Below are positions 1-8,418 of a DNA stretch of 64,000 nt, piece by piece. Source of the DNA: Brevundimonas viscosa (GTDB lineage Bacteria; Pseudomonadota; Alphaproteobacteria; Caulobacterales; Caulobacteraceae); assembly GCF_900116065.1 (NCBI RefSeq), contig NZ_FOZV01000002.1, positions 248,001 through 312,000 on the forward strand, in the 5' to 3' direction. Below the pieces are notes generated by a model, which saw only the letters and a program-made list of their open reading frames with translations, made no database searches and was not told the DNA's origin. Positions within the stretch are counted from its first letter, which is position 1; each line of letters opens with the position of its first letter. Made by a program: the position numbers and the translations under genes.

Positions 1-2
1 TG

Positions 3-65
3 GGCTGGACCGGGCCGGGCGCCGCGCGGCAGTGGACCTGGCTGCCCGTCGACTCCGGATCATGA
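3..65 (+). CDS. C-terminal end of an unidentified gene (partial)
   Basis: The frame beginning at base 3 is open from the window edge to a TGA at 63-65 and would encode about 20 residues rich in Gly, Trp and Pro (ending LPVDSGS). It is followed about 80 bases later by a strong plus-strand terminator, which suggests that a plus-strand transcript ends here. Two other frames are also open, so the frame is a guess and no function can be assigned. Confidence 0.35.
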   Translation, partial: GWTGPGAARQWTWLPVDSGS

Positions 66-144
66 TTTACGGGCTGTTAACCAATTCGGCCCAACCACGG
101 ATCGTCTTCCTTCTTCGGGGACACCCACCATCACCGAACTTTCC

Positions 145-175
145 AGCCCGACGTTCGCGTCGGGCTTTTTTCTTG
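145..175 (+). terminator. Rho-independent terminator
   Basis: A perfect 9-bp stem (AGCCCGACG / CGTCGGGCT) closes a stable TTCG tetraloop and runs directly into TTTTTT. The T-run is on the plus strand, so it ends the transcript entering from the left edge and insulates the minus-strand tRNA-Asn. Confidence 0.9.
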
Positions 176-253
176 TCCGGGGCAGGGGGAGCCGCGCGCG
201 CGCCAGGTCGACGGCTTGCGCCGCCCGGGTGCGGACGATGAGGGGGGACCGAG

Positions 254-328
254 TGGCTCCGCGGGTAGGATTCGAACCTACGACCAGCCGATTAACAGTC
301 GGCTGCTCTACCACTGAGCTACCGCGGA
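254..328 (-). tRNA. tRNA-Asn (GUU)
   Basis: Read on the minus strand, this is a complete 75-nt cloverleaf. The acceptor TCCGCGG pairs with CCGCGGA, followed by discriminator G and an encoded CCA. The D-loop carries AGCTCAGTGGTAGAGC, the anticodon loop is CTGTTAATC with anticodon GTT, and the T-arm contains GGTTCGAATCC. Confidence 0.97.
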
Positions 329-353
329 ACAGGTTTCGCTCGGGAAGGCGGGC

Positions 354-383
354 GCTATAGCAGCGCGAGTCAGCGTCGCGCAA
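354..383 (-). promoter_or_regulatory. Putative promoter of tRNA-Asn
   Basis: On the minus strand, TTGCGCG (383-377) is followed 15 bases later by GCTATAGC (361-354), close to the Caulobacter housekeeping pattern TTGACGS-N10-14-GCTANAWC. It ends 25 bases before the tRNA 5' end. The GCTATAGC is itself palindromic. The call rests on sequence similarity only. Confidence 0.5.
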
Positions 384-399
384 CGGGAAATATCCGAAC

Positions 400-1203
400 G
401 TGAACATCATCCGCATCGAGGCTCCCGACGACCCGCGCACAGCCGCCTTCCGCGACATACGCGAGCGCGACCTCACCGGCCGGGAAGGTCAGTTCATCGC
501 CGAAGGCGAGGTGGTGTTGCGCCAGCTGGTCTCGGCGGCGTCGCGCTGTCGCCCGGCGGCCGTCCTGCTGGCGGAGAACCGGCTCGGCGGACTGGCTGAC
601 GTGCTGGCCCTGTCGCCGCCCGCCATGCCGGTCTACGTGGCCCCGCAGGCGGTGCTCGACGGGATTGCGGGATTCCACTTGCACCGCGGCATACTGGCGC
701 TCGGCCGGAAGCCGGACGTCGCCGCCTTGCCCGACGTCCTCGCGGGCCTGCCTCGAACGGCGCTGGTCGTGCTCGCGTGCGGCATCGGCAATCACGACAA
801 CATCGGCGGCATCTTCCGCAACGCGGCCGCCTTCGGTGCGGACGCCGTGCTGCTGGACCGGCAGTGCTGCGACCCCTTCTACCGCAAGGCCATCCGCGTC
901 TCCGTCGGCGCGGTGTTGCGCACCCCGATGGTGGTCGGACTGGATGCGACGGCGGCCGTGGAGGCGCTGAAGGCGGCGGGCTTCGCGGTGCTGGCGATGA
1001 CACCGTCGGCGGAGCTGACCCTGGACGCGGTTCCGCCTGCGGCTCGAATCGCCGTGGTGCTCGGGGCCGAAGGTCCGGGACTGCCCGCGGACCTGATCGC
1101 CCGCTGCACGCCGGTCGGCATCCGCATGTCCGGCGGCTTCGATTCGCTCAATGTGGGAACGGCGGGGGCGATCGCCCTGCACCATTTCGCCCGACGGGCG
1201 TAA
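400..1203 (+). CDS. TrmH/SpoU-family RNA 2'-O-methyltransferase
   Basis: This 267-residue protein is a SPOUT-class enzyme that would transfer a methyl group from S-adenosylmethionine to a ribose 2'-OH of tRNA or rRNA. The three SpoU motifs are visible: NHDNIGGIFRNAAAFGA near residue 130 (motif 1), VVLGAEGPGLP near 220 (motif 2) and DSLNVGTAGAIALH near 250 (motif 3, the knotted SAM site). An N-terminal substrate-binding domain of about 100 residues precedes them. The start is a GTG; no better start is available and the Shine-Dalgarno is weak. It stands alone between tRNA-Asn and tRNA-Cys on the opposite strand. The modified nucleotide cannot be told from sequence. A second, distinct SpoU protein lies at 39373-40182. 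Confidence 0.93.
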   Translation: MNIIRIEAPDDPRTAAFRDIRERDLTGREGQFIAEGEVVLRQLVSAASRCRPAAVLLAENRLGGLADVLALSPPAMPVYVAPQAVLDGIAGFHLHRGILALGRKPDVAALPDVLAGLPRTALVVLACGIGNHDNIGGIFRNAAAFGADAVLLDRQCCDPFYRKAIRVSVGAVLRTPMVVGLDATAAVEALKAAGFAVLAMTPSAELTLDAVPPAARIAVVLGAEGPGLPADLIARCTPVGIRMSGGFDSLNVGTAGAIALHHFARRA

Positions 1204-1294
1204 TCGATCACCAGTTCGCGATTAACCCTTCGTATACCTTGATGAACGGCTCCGCTTGTGGCGTCGTGGCCGGCGTCCGGGGGGAGTGCAGGCC

Positions 1295-1417
1295 ATGTTC
1301 GGCGGAATCTTCGATTTCATTCATCGCAATGCGCGCATGGCGCTGGCGGTCGCCGTGGTCACGGCGGCGGTCGGGGTGGCCGGCGCCGTCGGCTGGATCA
1401 CCGCCCCGGTCTCCTGA
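1295..1417 (+). CDS. 40-residue single-pass membrane micropeptide
   Basis: An ATG with a strong GGGGGGAG Shine-Dalgarno at about the right distance opens a 40-codon frame ending in TGA. The peptide starts MFGGIFDFIHRNARM, with two arginines and a histidine, followed by a 23-residue Ala/Val/Gly stretch (about residues 15-37) that would span the inner membrane with the basic N-terminus inside. I do not recognise the family. It lies between the SpoU methyltransferase and tRNA-Cys. The good ribosome site and the amphipathic-then-hydrophobic layout argue that it is real, but its expression is unproven. Confidence 0.55.
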   Translation: MFGGIFDFIHRNARMALAVAVVTAAVGVAGAVGWITAPVS

Positions 1418-1456
1418 CCGGGCGGGTGGAAGGTCTGAAGCGGGAGAATCTCGCGA

Positions 1457-1530
1457 TGGAGGCCTGACCGAGAATCGAACTCGGGTGCACGGATTTGCAG
1501 TCCGCTGCGTAACCACTCCGCCATCAGGCC
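1457..1530 (-). tRNA. tRNA-Cys (GCA)
   Basis: This is a complete 74-nt minus-strand cloverleaf with an encoded CCA. The acceptor GGCCTGA pairs with TCAGGCC, the anticodon loop is CTGCAAATC with anticodon GCA, and the T-arm is GAGTTCGATTCTC. Confidence 0.97.
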
Positions 1531-1585
1531 GTGGGCCGCGTGAAACGGCCGCGCCATCGCGAGGCGCGTTCGCTATCAGATCGGA

Positions 1586-1614
1586 TTGTCCGCCGCAACG
1601 CGCAGACCTATAAG
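1586..1614 (+). promoter_or_regulatory. Putative housekeeping promoter of the pcm-like gene
   Basis: TTGTCC (1586-1591) and TATAAG (1609-1614) are separated by 17 bases, giving one of the better sigma70-type promoters in the window. Transcription would start around 1621, about 20 bases before the ATG at 1643, leaving room for the AGGAC ribosome site at 1631. Confidence 0.6.
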
Positions 1615-1642
1615 CGCGCGAGATTTCAGCAGGACAGTTCCC

Positions 1643-2272
1643 ATGGATTACGCCGCGGCCCGCAAACTCATGGTCGACAGCCAGGTGCGGGTGAACGACG
1701 TCACCGACCGCGCCCTGCAGGCGGCGATGCTCGAGGCCCCGCGCGAGCGGCTGCTGCCGGCCGACCGCGCCTTCGCCGCCTACGCCGAGATCGAGCCGGA
1801 GGTCGCGGCCGGCCGCCGGCTGATGCTGCCGCGCGATCTCTCCAAGCTGCTGATGGCCGTGGCGGCCCAGCCCGGCGAGCGGGCGCTGGCCATAGCCGGA
1901 CCCTACGCCGCCGTCGTTCTGGCGCGCATGGGCCTGCAGGCGACCGCCCAGGAAGCCGACGGGGCCGTGTTCGATGTGGCCGGCGCCGGTCTTGCCGATG
2001 AGGGCGTCGCCACCGTCGTCGCGCCGCTGGCGGAGCCCGCCGGGGAGGACTGGGACGTCATCGTGTCGGAGGCGGCGGTCCCGGCGCGTCCCGAGGCGTG
2101 GATCGCGAAGCTGAAGGTCGGCGGCCGGCTGGCCGTAGTCGAGCGCGCGGGGCCGACGGGCAAGGCCGTGCTCTACGTCCGCGGAGAGCGGGGCGTGTCG
2201 CGGCGGGAACTGTTCGACGCCGCGCCGCCGGTGCTTGTGGAACTGGCTCCGGAACCCACCTTCGCCCTGTAG
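1643..2272 (+). CDS. Protein-L-isoaspartate O-methyltransferase-like protein
   Basis: The 209-residue protein begins MDYAAARKLMVDSQVR and carries the N-terminal helix and the ERLLPADRAFAAYAE region typical of the Pcm/PIMT family, which methylates L-isoaspartyl residues of aged proteins. The glycine-rich SAM loop expected near residue 70-80 is instead AIAGPYAAVVLARMG, so cofactor binding may be weakened or lost. An AGGAC ribosome site at 1631 and the promoter just upstream support the ATG at 1643 over an upstream in-frame start. It precedes a TolC gene, an order I associate with Caulobacter relatives. It could be a divergent enzyme or a non-catalytic family member with an envelope role. Confidence 0.75.
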   Translation: MDYAAARKLMVDSQVRVNDVTDRALQAAMLEAPRERLLPADRAFAAYAEIEPEVAAGRRLMLPRDLSKLLMAVAAQPGERALAIAGPYAAVVLARMGLQATAQEADGAVFDVAGAGLADEGVATVVAPLAEPAGEDWDVIVSEAAVPARPEAWIAKLKVGGRLAVVERAGPTGKAVLYVRGERGVSRRELFDAAPPVLVELAPEPTFAL

Positions 2273-2387
2273 GGCGGCTTCTTCGGCCCGGCGTGAAAAA
2301 AACTTAACTGGCGGAAGCGCAAAGCCTCCCGCATCAGGCGTATGGGATACGAAGGGGCGCGCATCCTCGCGCCGGGCAGGAATCGAT

Positions 2388-3869
2388 ATGCTGAAACGTT
2401 CGCGTGCGCTCGCCTCGGTCGCCGTCATCGCCATGATCGGCGGCATGGGCGCCCCCGCCTGGGCGGAGACGCTCCAGGAAGCGATCGCCCTGGCCTACCG
2501 CACCAACCCGTCGCTGCTCGCCCAGCGGGCCAACCAGCGGGCGCTGGATGAATCGATCGTCCAGGCCCGCGCCGGTCTGCGGCCGACGCTCGACGTGACG
2601 ATCAGCGGCGATTACGCCCGCGACTACAGCGACACGGCTTTCGATCCGGACAGCGACGGCGCCTCGGCCAGCATCGGCCTGTCGCAGACGCTGTGGTCCG
2701 GCGGACGCATCGGCCACGGCATCACCGCCGCCGAGGCCGACATCCTGGCCGGCCGCGAGAACCTGCGCGGCATCGAACAGTCGGTCCTCGCCTCGGTGAT
2801 CCAGGCCTATGCGGATGTGATCCGCGACATGGAGATCCTGCGCATCCGCCAGGCCAATCTGTCCGTGCTGCAGCGGCAGCTGGAGGAGTCGTCGGCGCGA
2901 TTCGAGGTCGGCGAGATCACCCGCACCGACGTGGCTCAGTCCGAGGCCCGGCTGGCGCAATCGGAGGCCGAACTGGCCAACGCCCAGGCCCAGCTGTCGA
3001 CCTCTCGCGCCGTCTACGCCGCCGTGGTCGGCCAGGCGCCGGGCGATCTCGCGCCGATGCCTGCGCTGCCGGGGGTCCCGGCCGATTTTGACAGCGCCCT
3101 CGACGTCGCCCTGGTCGACAACCCCGCCATCCGCGCGGCGGCCTACAACCTAGCTGCAGCGGAGGCCAACGTGGCCGCGGCGCGGGCCGAGTACATGCCG
3201 TCGGTGCGGGCCACGGCCAGCTACGGCGGCTCCAGCAACGATTTCGACCGCTTCGGCGAAATCGCCGACAACACGCGGCTGACGGCCGGGGCCACCCTGT
3301 CCATTCCCCTGTTCACCGGCGGCCTGAACGCGTCGCGCGTCGCCGCGGCGCTGGAGCGCGCCAACGCCGCCCAGATCAACGTCGAGGGCGAGCGTCGCAC
3401 GGCGCTGCAGGACGTCAGTTCGTCCTACGCCCAGGCCATCTCGGCGCGGGCCTCGCTGCAGGCCGGCGAAGAGGCGGTGCGGGCCGCCAGCGTCGCCGCC
3501 GAGGGCGTGCGCCAGGAGGCCCAGGTCGGCCTGCGCACCACGCTGGACGTGCTCAACCAGGAACTGGAGCTGCGCAACGCCGAGGTCACCCTCGCCAGCG
3601 CGCGGCGCAACGAATATGTGGCGCAGGCCAACCTGCTCGCGGCCATGGGCCGGCTGGAAGGGCCGGATCTGGACCCGACCCTCGAGCGCTACGATCCGGC
3701 CGCCAACTACCAGCGGGTGCGCAACCGCGGCGCCCTGCCGTGGGACGGGGTGCTCGAGACCCTCGACCGGGTCGCCGCCCCGCCGGTGACTCCGGCCGCG
3801 GACCAGGCGGACGCTCCGATCGACGCCCAGCTGAAGTCCGAGGTCGTCCAGACCGCGCCGCAGGACTGA
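2388..3869 (+). CDS. tolC: TolC-family outer-membrane efflux/secretion channel
   Basis: This is the outer-membrane trimeric channel for type I secretion and multidrug efflux. The 493-residue product has a signal peptide (MLKRSRALAS, then a hydrophobic stretch, cleavage probably after AWA at residue 26). It then shows the two-fold repeated OEP layout: LQEAIALAYRTNPSL at the start of the first half and a second coiled-coil half beginning near LDVALVDNPAIRAAA. Long Ala/Glu/Arg helices match the periplasmic tunnel. The C-terminal 70 residues are a polar tail rich in Ala, Asp and Gln. An AGG ribosome site precedes the ATG at 2388. No ABC or MFP partner is adjacent; in Caulobacter a homologue (RsaF) serves S-layer export, but that role is not shown here. 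Confidence 0.92.
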   Translation: MLKRSRALASVAVIAMIGGMGAPAWAETLQEAIALAYRTNPSLLAQRANQRALDESIVQARAGLRPTLDVTISGDYARDYSDTAFDPDSDGASASIGLSQTLWSGGRIGHGITAAEADILAGRENLRGIEQSVLASVIQAYADVIRDMEILRIRQANLSVLQRQLEESSARFEVGEITRTDVAQSEARLAQSEAELANAQAQLSTSRAVYAAVVGQAPGDLAPMPALPGVPADFDSALDVALVDNPAIRAAAYNLAAAEANVAAARAEYMPSVRATASYGGSSNDFDRFGEIADNTRLTAGATLSIPLFTGGLNASRVAAALERANAAQINVEGERRTALQDVSSSYAQAISARASLQAGEEAVRAASVAAEGVRQEAQVGLRTTLDVLNQELELRNAEVTLASARRNEYVAQANLLAAMGRLEGPDLDPTLERYDPAANYQRVRNRGALPWDGVLETLDRVAAPPVTPAADQADAPIDAQLKSEVVQTAPQD

Positions 3870-4010
3870 GGCGCCGCTCGCCCGCCGGGCGAAAACGCCC
3901 GTTGATTCCAAGGGGCGTAGATGCGACGACAGGCTGCGGGGAGGGGCCGCCCCTCCGCGTCAGCCAGATCGACTTGTCCGTGCGCGGATGCGTGCTCCCG
4001 GGGATTCGCC

Positions 4011-4643
4011 ATGACCGACCAGACCGCCCAGGAACCGACGATGGAGGAAATCCTGGCGTCGATCCGCCGGATCATCTCCGAAGACGACGCGCCCGCGGAG
4101 ATTGCGCCGGCGCCCGCCGCGCAGCCTGAGCCGGAACCTGAGGCGGAGCCCGAGGACGTCTCGCCCGCGCTGATGGACGAGACGCCGTCGATGCAGGAGC
4201 CCGCCGCCTCCGAGGAGGACGTGCTCGAGCTGACCGACACCTACGAAGCGCCGGCCGGGGAAACCATCGGCGATCTGGACGTCTCGCCCGCCGAGGCCGA
4301 GCCGGAGCCCTTCCCGGCGGCGGAGGCGGCGCCGACGGAATCCTTTTTCGACGCCCCGGGTGGGGAGTCGACGGGCGGCGGCTATGATTCGCTGGTCGGC
4401 GACAGCGCCGCGGCCAGCGCCGCCTCGGCCTTCGCCGGCCTGGCGTCCTCCCTGCGCAAGCCGGAGCCGGCCAGCGCGCCGCGGGGCCCAGACCTCAGCT
4501 TCGCCAGCGGTTCGACCATCGAGGCCATGGTCGCCGAGATGCTGCGCCCGATGCTGAAGGACTGGCTGGACGCCAATCTGCCCGGCATCGTCGAGCGCGA
4601 GGTACGCAAGGAAGTGGAACGCATCGCCCGCTCGGCCGGCTGA
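4011..4643 (+). CDS. popZ: PopZ-type polar organising protein
   Basis: The 210-residue protein has the three-part PopZ plan. An N-terminal helix (residues 11-25, MEEILASIRRIISED) is the client-binding region, a long acidic Pro/Glu/Ala-rich linker occupies about 26-165, and a C-terminal DUF2497 oligomerisation region runs about 170-208 (EAMVAEMLRPMLKDWLDANL, then a helix ending ERIARSAG). In Caulobacter, PopZ forms a condensate at the cell poles, anchors the ParB-parS centromere and recruits signalling proteins. The linker here is longer than the roughly 177-residue Caulobacter protein allows. Its position immediately before valS is the same as in Caulobacter, which strengthens the call. Confidence 0.95.
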   Translation: MTDQTAQEPTMEEILASIRRIISEDDAPAEIAPAPAAQPEPEPEAEPEDVSPALMDETPSMQEPAASEEDVLELTDTYEAPAGETIGDLDVSPAEAEPEPFPAAEAAPTESFFDAPGGESTGGGYDSLVGDSAAASAASAFAGLASSLRKPEPASAPRGPDLSFASGSTIEAMVAEMLRPMLKDWLDANLPGIVEREVRKEVERIARSAG

Positions 4644-4679
4644 CCTTCACCTGCGCACCGATCTTCTCTAGATCGTCCC

Positions 4680-4712
4680 AGGGCGGCTCCGGCGGGGCCG
4701 CCCTTTCTCTTT
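4680..4712 (+). terminator. Terminator after popZ
   Basis: A perfect 8-bp stem (AGGGCGGC / GCCGCCCT, loop of 9) is followed by TTCTCTTTGT on the plus strand. It ends only 18 bases before the valS start codon, so valS should have a start site inside or just after this structure. Confidence 0.7.
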
Positions 4713-4730
4713 GTCCGATTGATCCTCCCC

Positions 4731-7445
4731 ATGCTCGACAAGACCTTCGATCCGAAAGCCGCCGAACCGCGCCTCTATGCGCAGTGGGAAGCCAGCGGCC
4801 TGTTCGCCCCGCGTCAGGACACCGCGGCCGAGGCCTATTCGATCGTTATTCCGCCGCCGAACGTGACCGGCTCGCTGCACATCGGCCACGCGCTGAACAA
4901 CACCCTGCAGGACATCCTCGCCCGCTATCACCGGATGAAGGGCAAGGCGGTGCTGTGGCTGCCCGGCACCGACCACGCCGGCATCGCCACCCAGATGGTG
5001 GTCGAGCGCCAGCTGGCGGCGCAGGGCAACGTCGGCCGCCGCGACATGGGCCGCGAGGCCTTCGTGCAGAAGGTCTGGGAATGGAAGGTCGAGAGCGGCG
5101 GGACCATCGTGCGTCAGCTGCGTCGGCTGGGCGCCTCCTGCGACTGGAGCCGCGAACGCTTCACCCTCGACGAGGGGCTGAACGCCGCCGTCCGCAAGGT
5201 CTTCGTCCAGCTGTTCCGCGAGGGGCTGATCTACCGCGACAAGCGGCTGGTGAACTGGGACCCGCACTTCCAGACGGCCATCTCGGATCTCGAGGTCGAA
5301 CAGCGCGAGGTCGACGGCCACTACTGGCACTTCGCCTATCCGCTGGCCAACGGCGTGACCTACGAACACCCGGTGGCCTTCGACGACGACGGAAGCGCGA
5401 TCGAATGGGAGACGCGCGACTACATCGTCGTGGCGACCACGCGGCCCGAGACCATGCTGGGCGACACCGGCGTGGCGGTGCACCCGGACGACGCCCGCTA
5501 CGCCGCTCTCGTTGGCAAGGAGATCGACCACCCGATCACCGGCCGTCGCATCCGCATCGTGGCCGACGACTACGCCGATCCCACCAAGGGCTCGGGGGCG
5601 GTGAAGATTACTCCGGCTCATGATTTCAACGACTTCGGCGTCGGAAAACGCACGGGGCTCGAGGCGCTGAATGTGCTCGACGCCTTCGCCCGGATCACCA
5701 ACGCCGATACGCCCGACGTGCCGGCGGAATACTGCGGCATGGACCGCTTCGAGGCGCGCAAGGCGATCGTCGCCCGCGCCGAGGCCGAAGGCTGGCTGAA
5801 GGAGATCGAGAAGACCCGCCACGTCGTCCCGCACGGCGACCGCTCCGGCGTGGTCATCGAGCCGTGGCTGACCGACCAGTGGTACGTCGACGCCCACACC
5901 CTCGCCCAGCCGGCGATCCGGGCGGTGGAGCAGGGCGACACCGTCTTCGAGCCGAAGAGCTACGAGAAGATCTACTTCGAGTGGCTTCGCAACATCGAGC
6001 CATGGTGCATCTCGCGCCAGCTGTGGTGGGGCCACCGCATCCCCGCCTGGTACGACGACGCGGGGAACATTTACGTCGGCGAGACCGAGGAAGAGGTCCG
6101 GGCGCAGGCCGGCGACCGCGAGCTGCGCCAGGACGAGGACGTGCTCGACACCTGGTTCAGCTCGGCCCTGTGGCCGTTCTCGACCATGGGCTGGCCGGAG
6201 AAGACGGAGGACCTCGAACGCTTCTATCCGACGTCCGATCTGGTGACGGCCGCGGACATCATCTTCTTCTGGGTCGCCCGGATGATGATGATGGGACTTC
6301 ACTTCATGGATGAAGTTCCGTTCCGGCGCGTGATCATCAATGGCCTGGTCCGCGACGAGAAGGGCCAGAAGATGTCGAAGTCGAAGGGCAACGTCATCGA
6401 CCCGCTCGGCATCATCGACGAGCTGGGCGCCGACCCGCTGCGCTTCACCATGGCCATCCTGTCGGGCACGCGCGACATCAAGTTGTCCAAGCAACGCATT
6501 GAAGGCTATCGCAACTTCGGCACCAAGCTGTGGAACGCCGCGCGCTTCGCCCAGATGAACGAGGCGGTCCGGGTCGAGGGCTTCGATGCGGCCGGCGCGC
6601 AGCAGACCATCAACCGCTGGATCCTCGGCGAGCTGACGAAGGCGGAGCGCCAGGTCTCGACAGCGCTCGAGGGCGGCCGTTTCGACGACGCCGCCGCGGC
6701 GCTGTACCGCTTCGTCTGGAACGTGTTCTGCGACTGGTACCTCGAACTCGCCAAGCCGGTGTTCCAGGGCGCGGACGAGTTGGCCAAGGCCGAGACCCGG
6801 GCCATGACCGCCTGGACGCTGGACCAAACCCTGAAGCTGATGCACCCGGTGATGCCGTTCATCACCGAGGAGCTGTGGGCCCAGACCGCCGGCGACGGCG
6901 CGCCCCGCGACGAGGATCTGCTGATCGGCGCCGCATGGCCGCACCTGCCCGACGCTTTCGTCGACGCCTCGGCCGAGACAGAGATCGGCTGGCTGGTCGA
7001 TCTGGTCACCGATATCCGCCAGCTGCGCGCCGAGATGAACGTGCCGCCCTCGGCCAAGCCGCCGCTGGCCTTCGTCGCGCCGGACGCGGCGACCGCGGAG
7101 CGGATGAGCCGCCACCGCGACCTGATCCGGACCCTGGGCCGGGTGTCCGAGCTGACGAGCGCCGAAGCCGCCCCGGAGGGCGCGGTCACCTTCGTCTCGG
7201 GCGGGGCTACCGCCGCCCTGTCGCTGGCCGGGATCATCGACCTCGCCGCCGAACGCGCCCGGCTGGAGAAGGAGATCGCGGCCTTGGACAGCGACATCGG
7301 CCATTTCGGCAAGAAGCTGGGCAACCCCAATTTCGTCGCCCGCGCCGCCCCCGAGGTGGTCGAGGAGCAGCGCGAGAAGCTGGCCGCCGCCGAGGCCGGC
7401 AAGGCCAGGCTGCAGGCGGCGCTGGCCCGGCTGGAAGGGCTGTGA
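4731..7445 (+). CDS. valS: Valyl-tRNA synthetase
   Basis: This class I synthetase charges tRNA-Val and is 904 residues long, a normal bacterial length. It shows [17 protein letters not shown] with the HIGH box at residues 50-53, the CP1 editing domain ([17 protein letters not shown]), and KMSKS at 547-551. Next come the anticodon-binding region and a C-terminal coiled coil from about residue 840 ([16 protein letters not shown]). The ATG at 4731 gives the expected N-terminus; a TTG four codons upstream would add only three residues. No Shine-Dalgarno is visible (GATCCTCCCC precedes the ATG), and a terminator hairpin sits directly upstream, so a leaderless or very short-leader mRNA is possible. 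Confidence 0.98.
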   Translation: MLDKTFDPKAAEPRLYAQWEASGLFAPRQDTAAEAYSIVIPPPNVTGSLHIGHALNNTLQDILARYHRMKGKAVLWLPGTDHAGIATQMVVERQLAAQGNVGRRDMGREAFVQKVWEWKVESGGTIVRQLRRLGASCDWSRERFTLDEGLNAAVRKVFVQLFREGLIYRDKRLVNWDPHFQTAISDLEVEQREVDGHYWHFAYPLANGVTYEHPVAFDDDGSAIEWETRDYIVVATTRPETMLGDTGVAVHPDDARYAALVGKEIDHPITGRRIRIVADDYADPTKGSGAVKITPAHDFNDFGVGKRTGLEALNVLDAFARITNADTPDVPAEYCGMDRFEARKAIVARAEAEGWLKEIEKTRHVVPHGDRSGVVIEPWLTDQWYVDAHTLAQPAIRAVEQGDTVFEPKSYEKIYFEWLRNIEPWCISRQLWWGHRIPAWYDDAGNIYVGETEEEVRAQAGDRELRQDEDVLDTWFSSALWPFSTMGWPEKTEDLERFYPTSDLVTAADIIFFWVARMMMMGLHFMDEVPFRRVIINGLVRDEKGQKMSKSKGNVIDPLGIIDELGADPLRFTMAILSGTRDIKLSKQRIEGYRNFGTKLWNAARFAQMNEAVRVEGFDAAGAQQTINRWILGELTKAERQVSTALEGGRFDDAAAALYRFVWNVFCDWYLELAKPVFQGADELAKAETRAMTAWTLDQTLKLMHPVMPFITEELWAQTAGDGAPRDEDLLIGAAWPHLPDAFVDASAETEIGWLVDLVTDIRQLRAEMNVPPSAKPPLAFVAPDAATAERMSRHRDLIRTLGRVSELTSAEAAPEGAVTFVSGGATAALSLAGIIDLAAERARLEKEIAALDSDIGHFGKKLGNPNFVARAAPEVVEEQREKLAAAEAGKARLQAALARLEGL

Positions 7446-7457
7446 GGCGATGACAAT

Positions 7458-7576
7458 CCTCCCCCATTGGGGGAGGGGGACCGCGAAGCGGTGGAGGGGG
7501 ACGACCCTCGCGCCGATGAAGGTGGCGCCCCCCCTCCACCATGCTGCGCATGGTCCCCCTCCCCCTGCGGGGGAGG
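7458..7576. repeat. REP-like composite palindrome (element A)
   Basis: Two inverted copies of a GC-rich unit flank a short spacer. The left unit has CCTCCCCC-att-GGGGGAGG, then ACCGCGAAGCGGT and GGAGGGGG (7458-7500). The right unit is its inverse, starting CCCCCTCCACC and ending CCTCCCCC-tgc-GGGGGAGG (7528-7576). Each unit folds alone and the two halves can pair with each other. It begins 12 bases after the valS stop and its last GGGGGAGGA doubles as the tlyA ribosome site. Confidence 0.85.
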
Positions 7577-7580
7577 AATG

Positions 7581-8306
7581 ATGAGGCTCGACCAGTTGCT
7601 GGTCGCTCGCGGTCTGGCCGAAAGCCGGGCCCGGGCGAAGGCGGCCATCGAGGCCGGCGGGGTGACCGTCGACGGCCAGCCGGCGAAGGCGGCGTCGCAG
7701 ATGGTGGCGGCGGACGCCGAGATCGGCTTCGCGGCGGCCCACGACTTCGTCGGCCGCGCGGCGCTGAAGCTGGATCATGCGCTGGACCTGTGGCCCGTGC
7801 CGGTCGAGGGGCGGGTCGTGCTCGACATCGGCGCCTCCACCGGCGGCTTCACCGAGGTCTGCCTGCGCCGCGGCGCCGCCGGGGTCTGGGCCGTCGACGT
7901 GGGTCAGGGGCAGCTGCATCCGCGGATCGCCGCCGATCCGCGGGTGATCAACCTCGAGAAGACCGACGCCCGCGACCTGACGCCGGACCTGATCCCGAAG
8001 CCGCCGCAGCTGTTGGTCTGCGACGCCAGCTTCATCGGCCTCGCCAAGGTCCTGCCGGCGGCGCTGGCGCTCGCCGCTCCGGGCGCGGACCTCGTCACGC
8101 TCGTGAAACCGCAGTTCGAGATGGAGCGCCGCGCCGACGTGGGCCGCGGCGGCCTCGTTCGCGATCCGGAGGCCCGGCAGGCCGCGCTCGACCGTGTCGC
8201 CGCCTGGCTGGAAGGGCAGGGCTGGCGCGTGCAGGCGACGGCGGAGAGCCCCATCGCCGGCGGGGACGGGAATGTGGAGTGGCTGCTGTGGGCGGTGCGG
8301 CGGTAG
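7581..8306 (+). CDS. tlyA: TlyA-family rRNA (cytidine-2'-O)-methyltransferase
   Basis: The 241-residue protein has an N-terminal S4 RNA-binding domain (MRLDQLLVARGLAESRARAK through VTVDGQPAKAA) followed by an FtsJ/RrmJ-like methyltransferase fold. The SAM loop is LDIGASTGGFTEV near residue 80, and the motif VKPQFE near 175 belongs to the K-D-K-E type active site of this family. TlyA proteins methylate ribosomal RNA cytidines and were first described as haemolysins. Two adjacent in-frame ATGs exist (7578 and 7581). The second leaves a little spacing from the GGGGGAGGA supplied by repeat element A, so it is preferred. Confidence 0.93.
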   Translation: MRLDQLLVARGLAESRARAKAAIEAGGVTVDGQPAKAASQMVAADAEIGFAAAHDFVGRAALKLDHALDLWPVPVEGRVVLDIGASTGGFTEVCLRRGAAGVWAVDVGQGQLHPRIAADPRVINLEKTDARDLTPDLIPKPPQLLVCDASFIGLAKVLPAALALAAPGADLVTLVKPQFEMERRADVGRGGLVRDPEARQAALDRVAAWLEGQGWRVQATAESPIAGGDGNVEWLLWAVRR

Positions 8307-8313
8307 GCGGGGA

Positions 8314-8400
8314 GGCAGTGGGCAGTAGGACAGTAGGACTTGTGGACGCGATCCCCGCCGCATCCTGCCGCCGCCGCCAGCTTCCCCTGCTGCCTACTGC
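8314..8400. repeat. Inverted heptamer-type repeat (GCAGTAG)
   Basis: The left arm (8314-8340) contains imperfect tandem units GGCAGTG-GGCAGTA-GGACAGTA-GGAC. The right arm (8387-8400) ends in the inverse CCTACTGC, which pairs with GCAGTAGG at 8322-8329. The arms are about 50 bases apart. The array begins 8 bases after the tlyA stop codon. Its layout resembles the larger heptamer array at 30709-30836. Confidence 0.6.
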
Positions 8401-8418
8401 GTAAGCCCTGCCCAATGG

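Noticed and set aside
60..90. GTTAAC and other TTAACC sites (for example near 75, 1224, 9116 and 42585) as CtrA binding sites
   Set aside because: Only half-sites are present; none has the second TTAA at the spacing needed for a full CtrA box.
32..241. Short plus-strand frame across the first terminator
   Set aside because: It runs through a strong terminator hairpin and T-run, has no ribosome site and its translation is Arg/Pro low complexity.
4668..8363. Very long open frame on the minus strand opposite valS and tlyA
   Set aside because: Long antisense frames are expected in such GC-rich DNA; the plus-strand genes carry clear family motifs and the antisense translation is Arg/Gly/His-rich without any domain.
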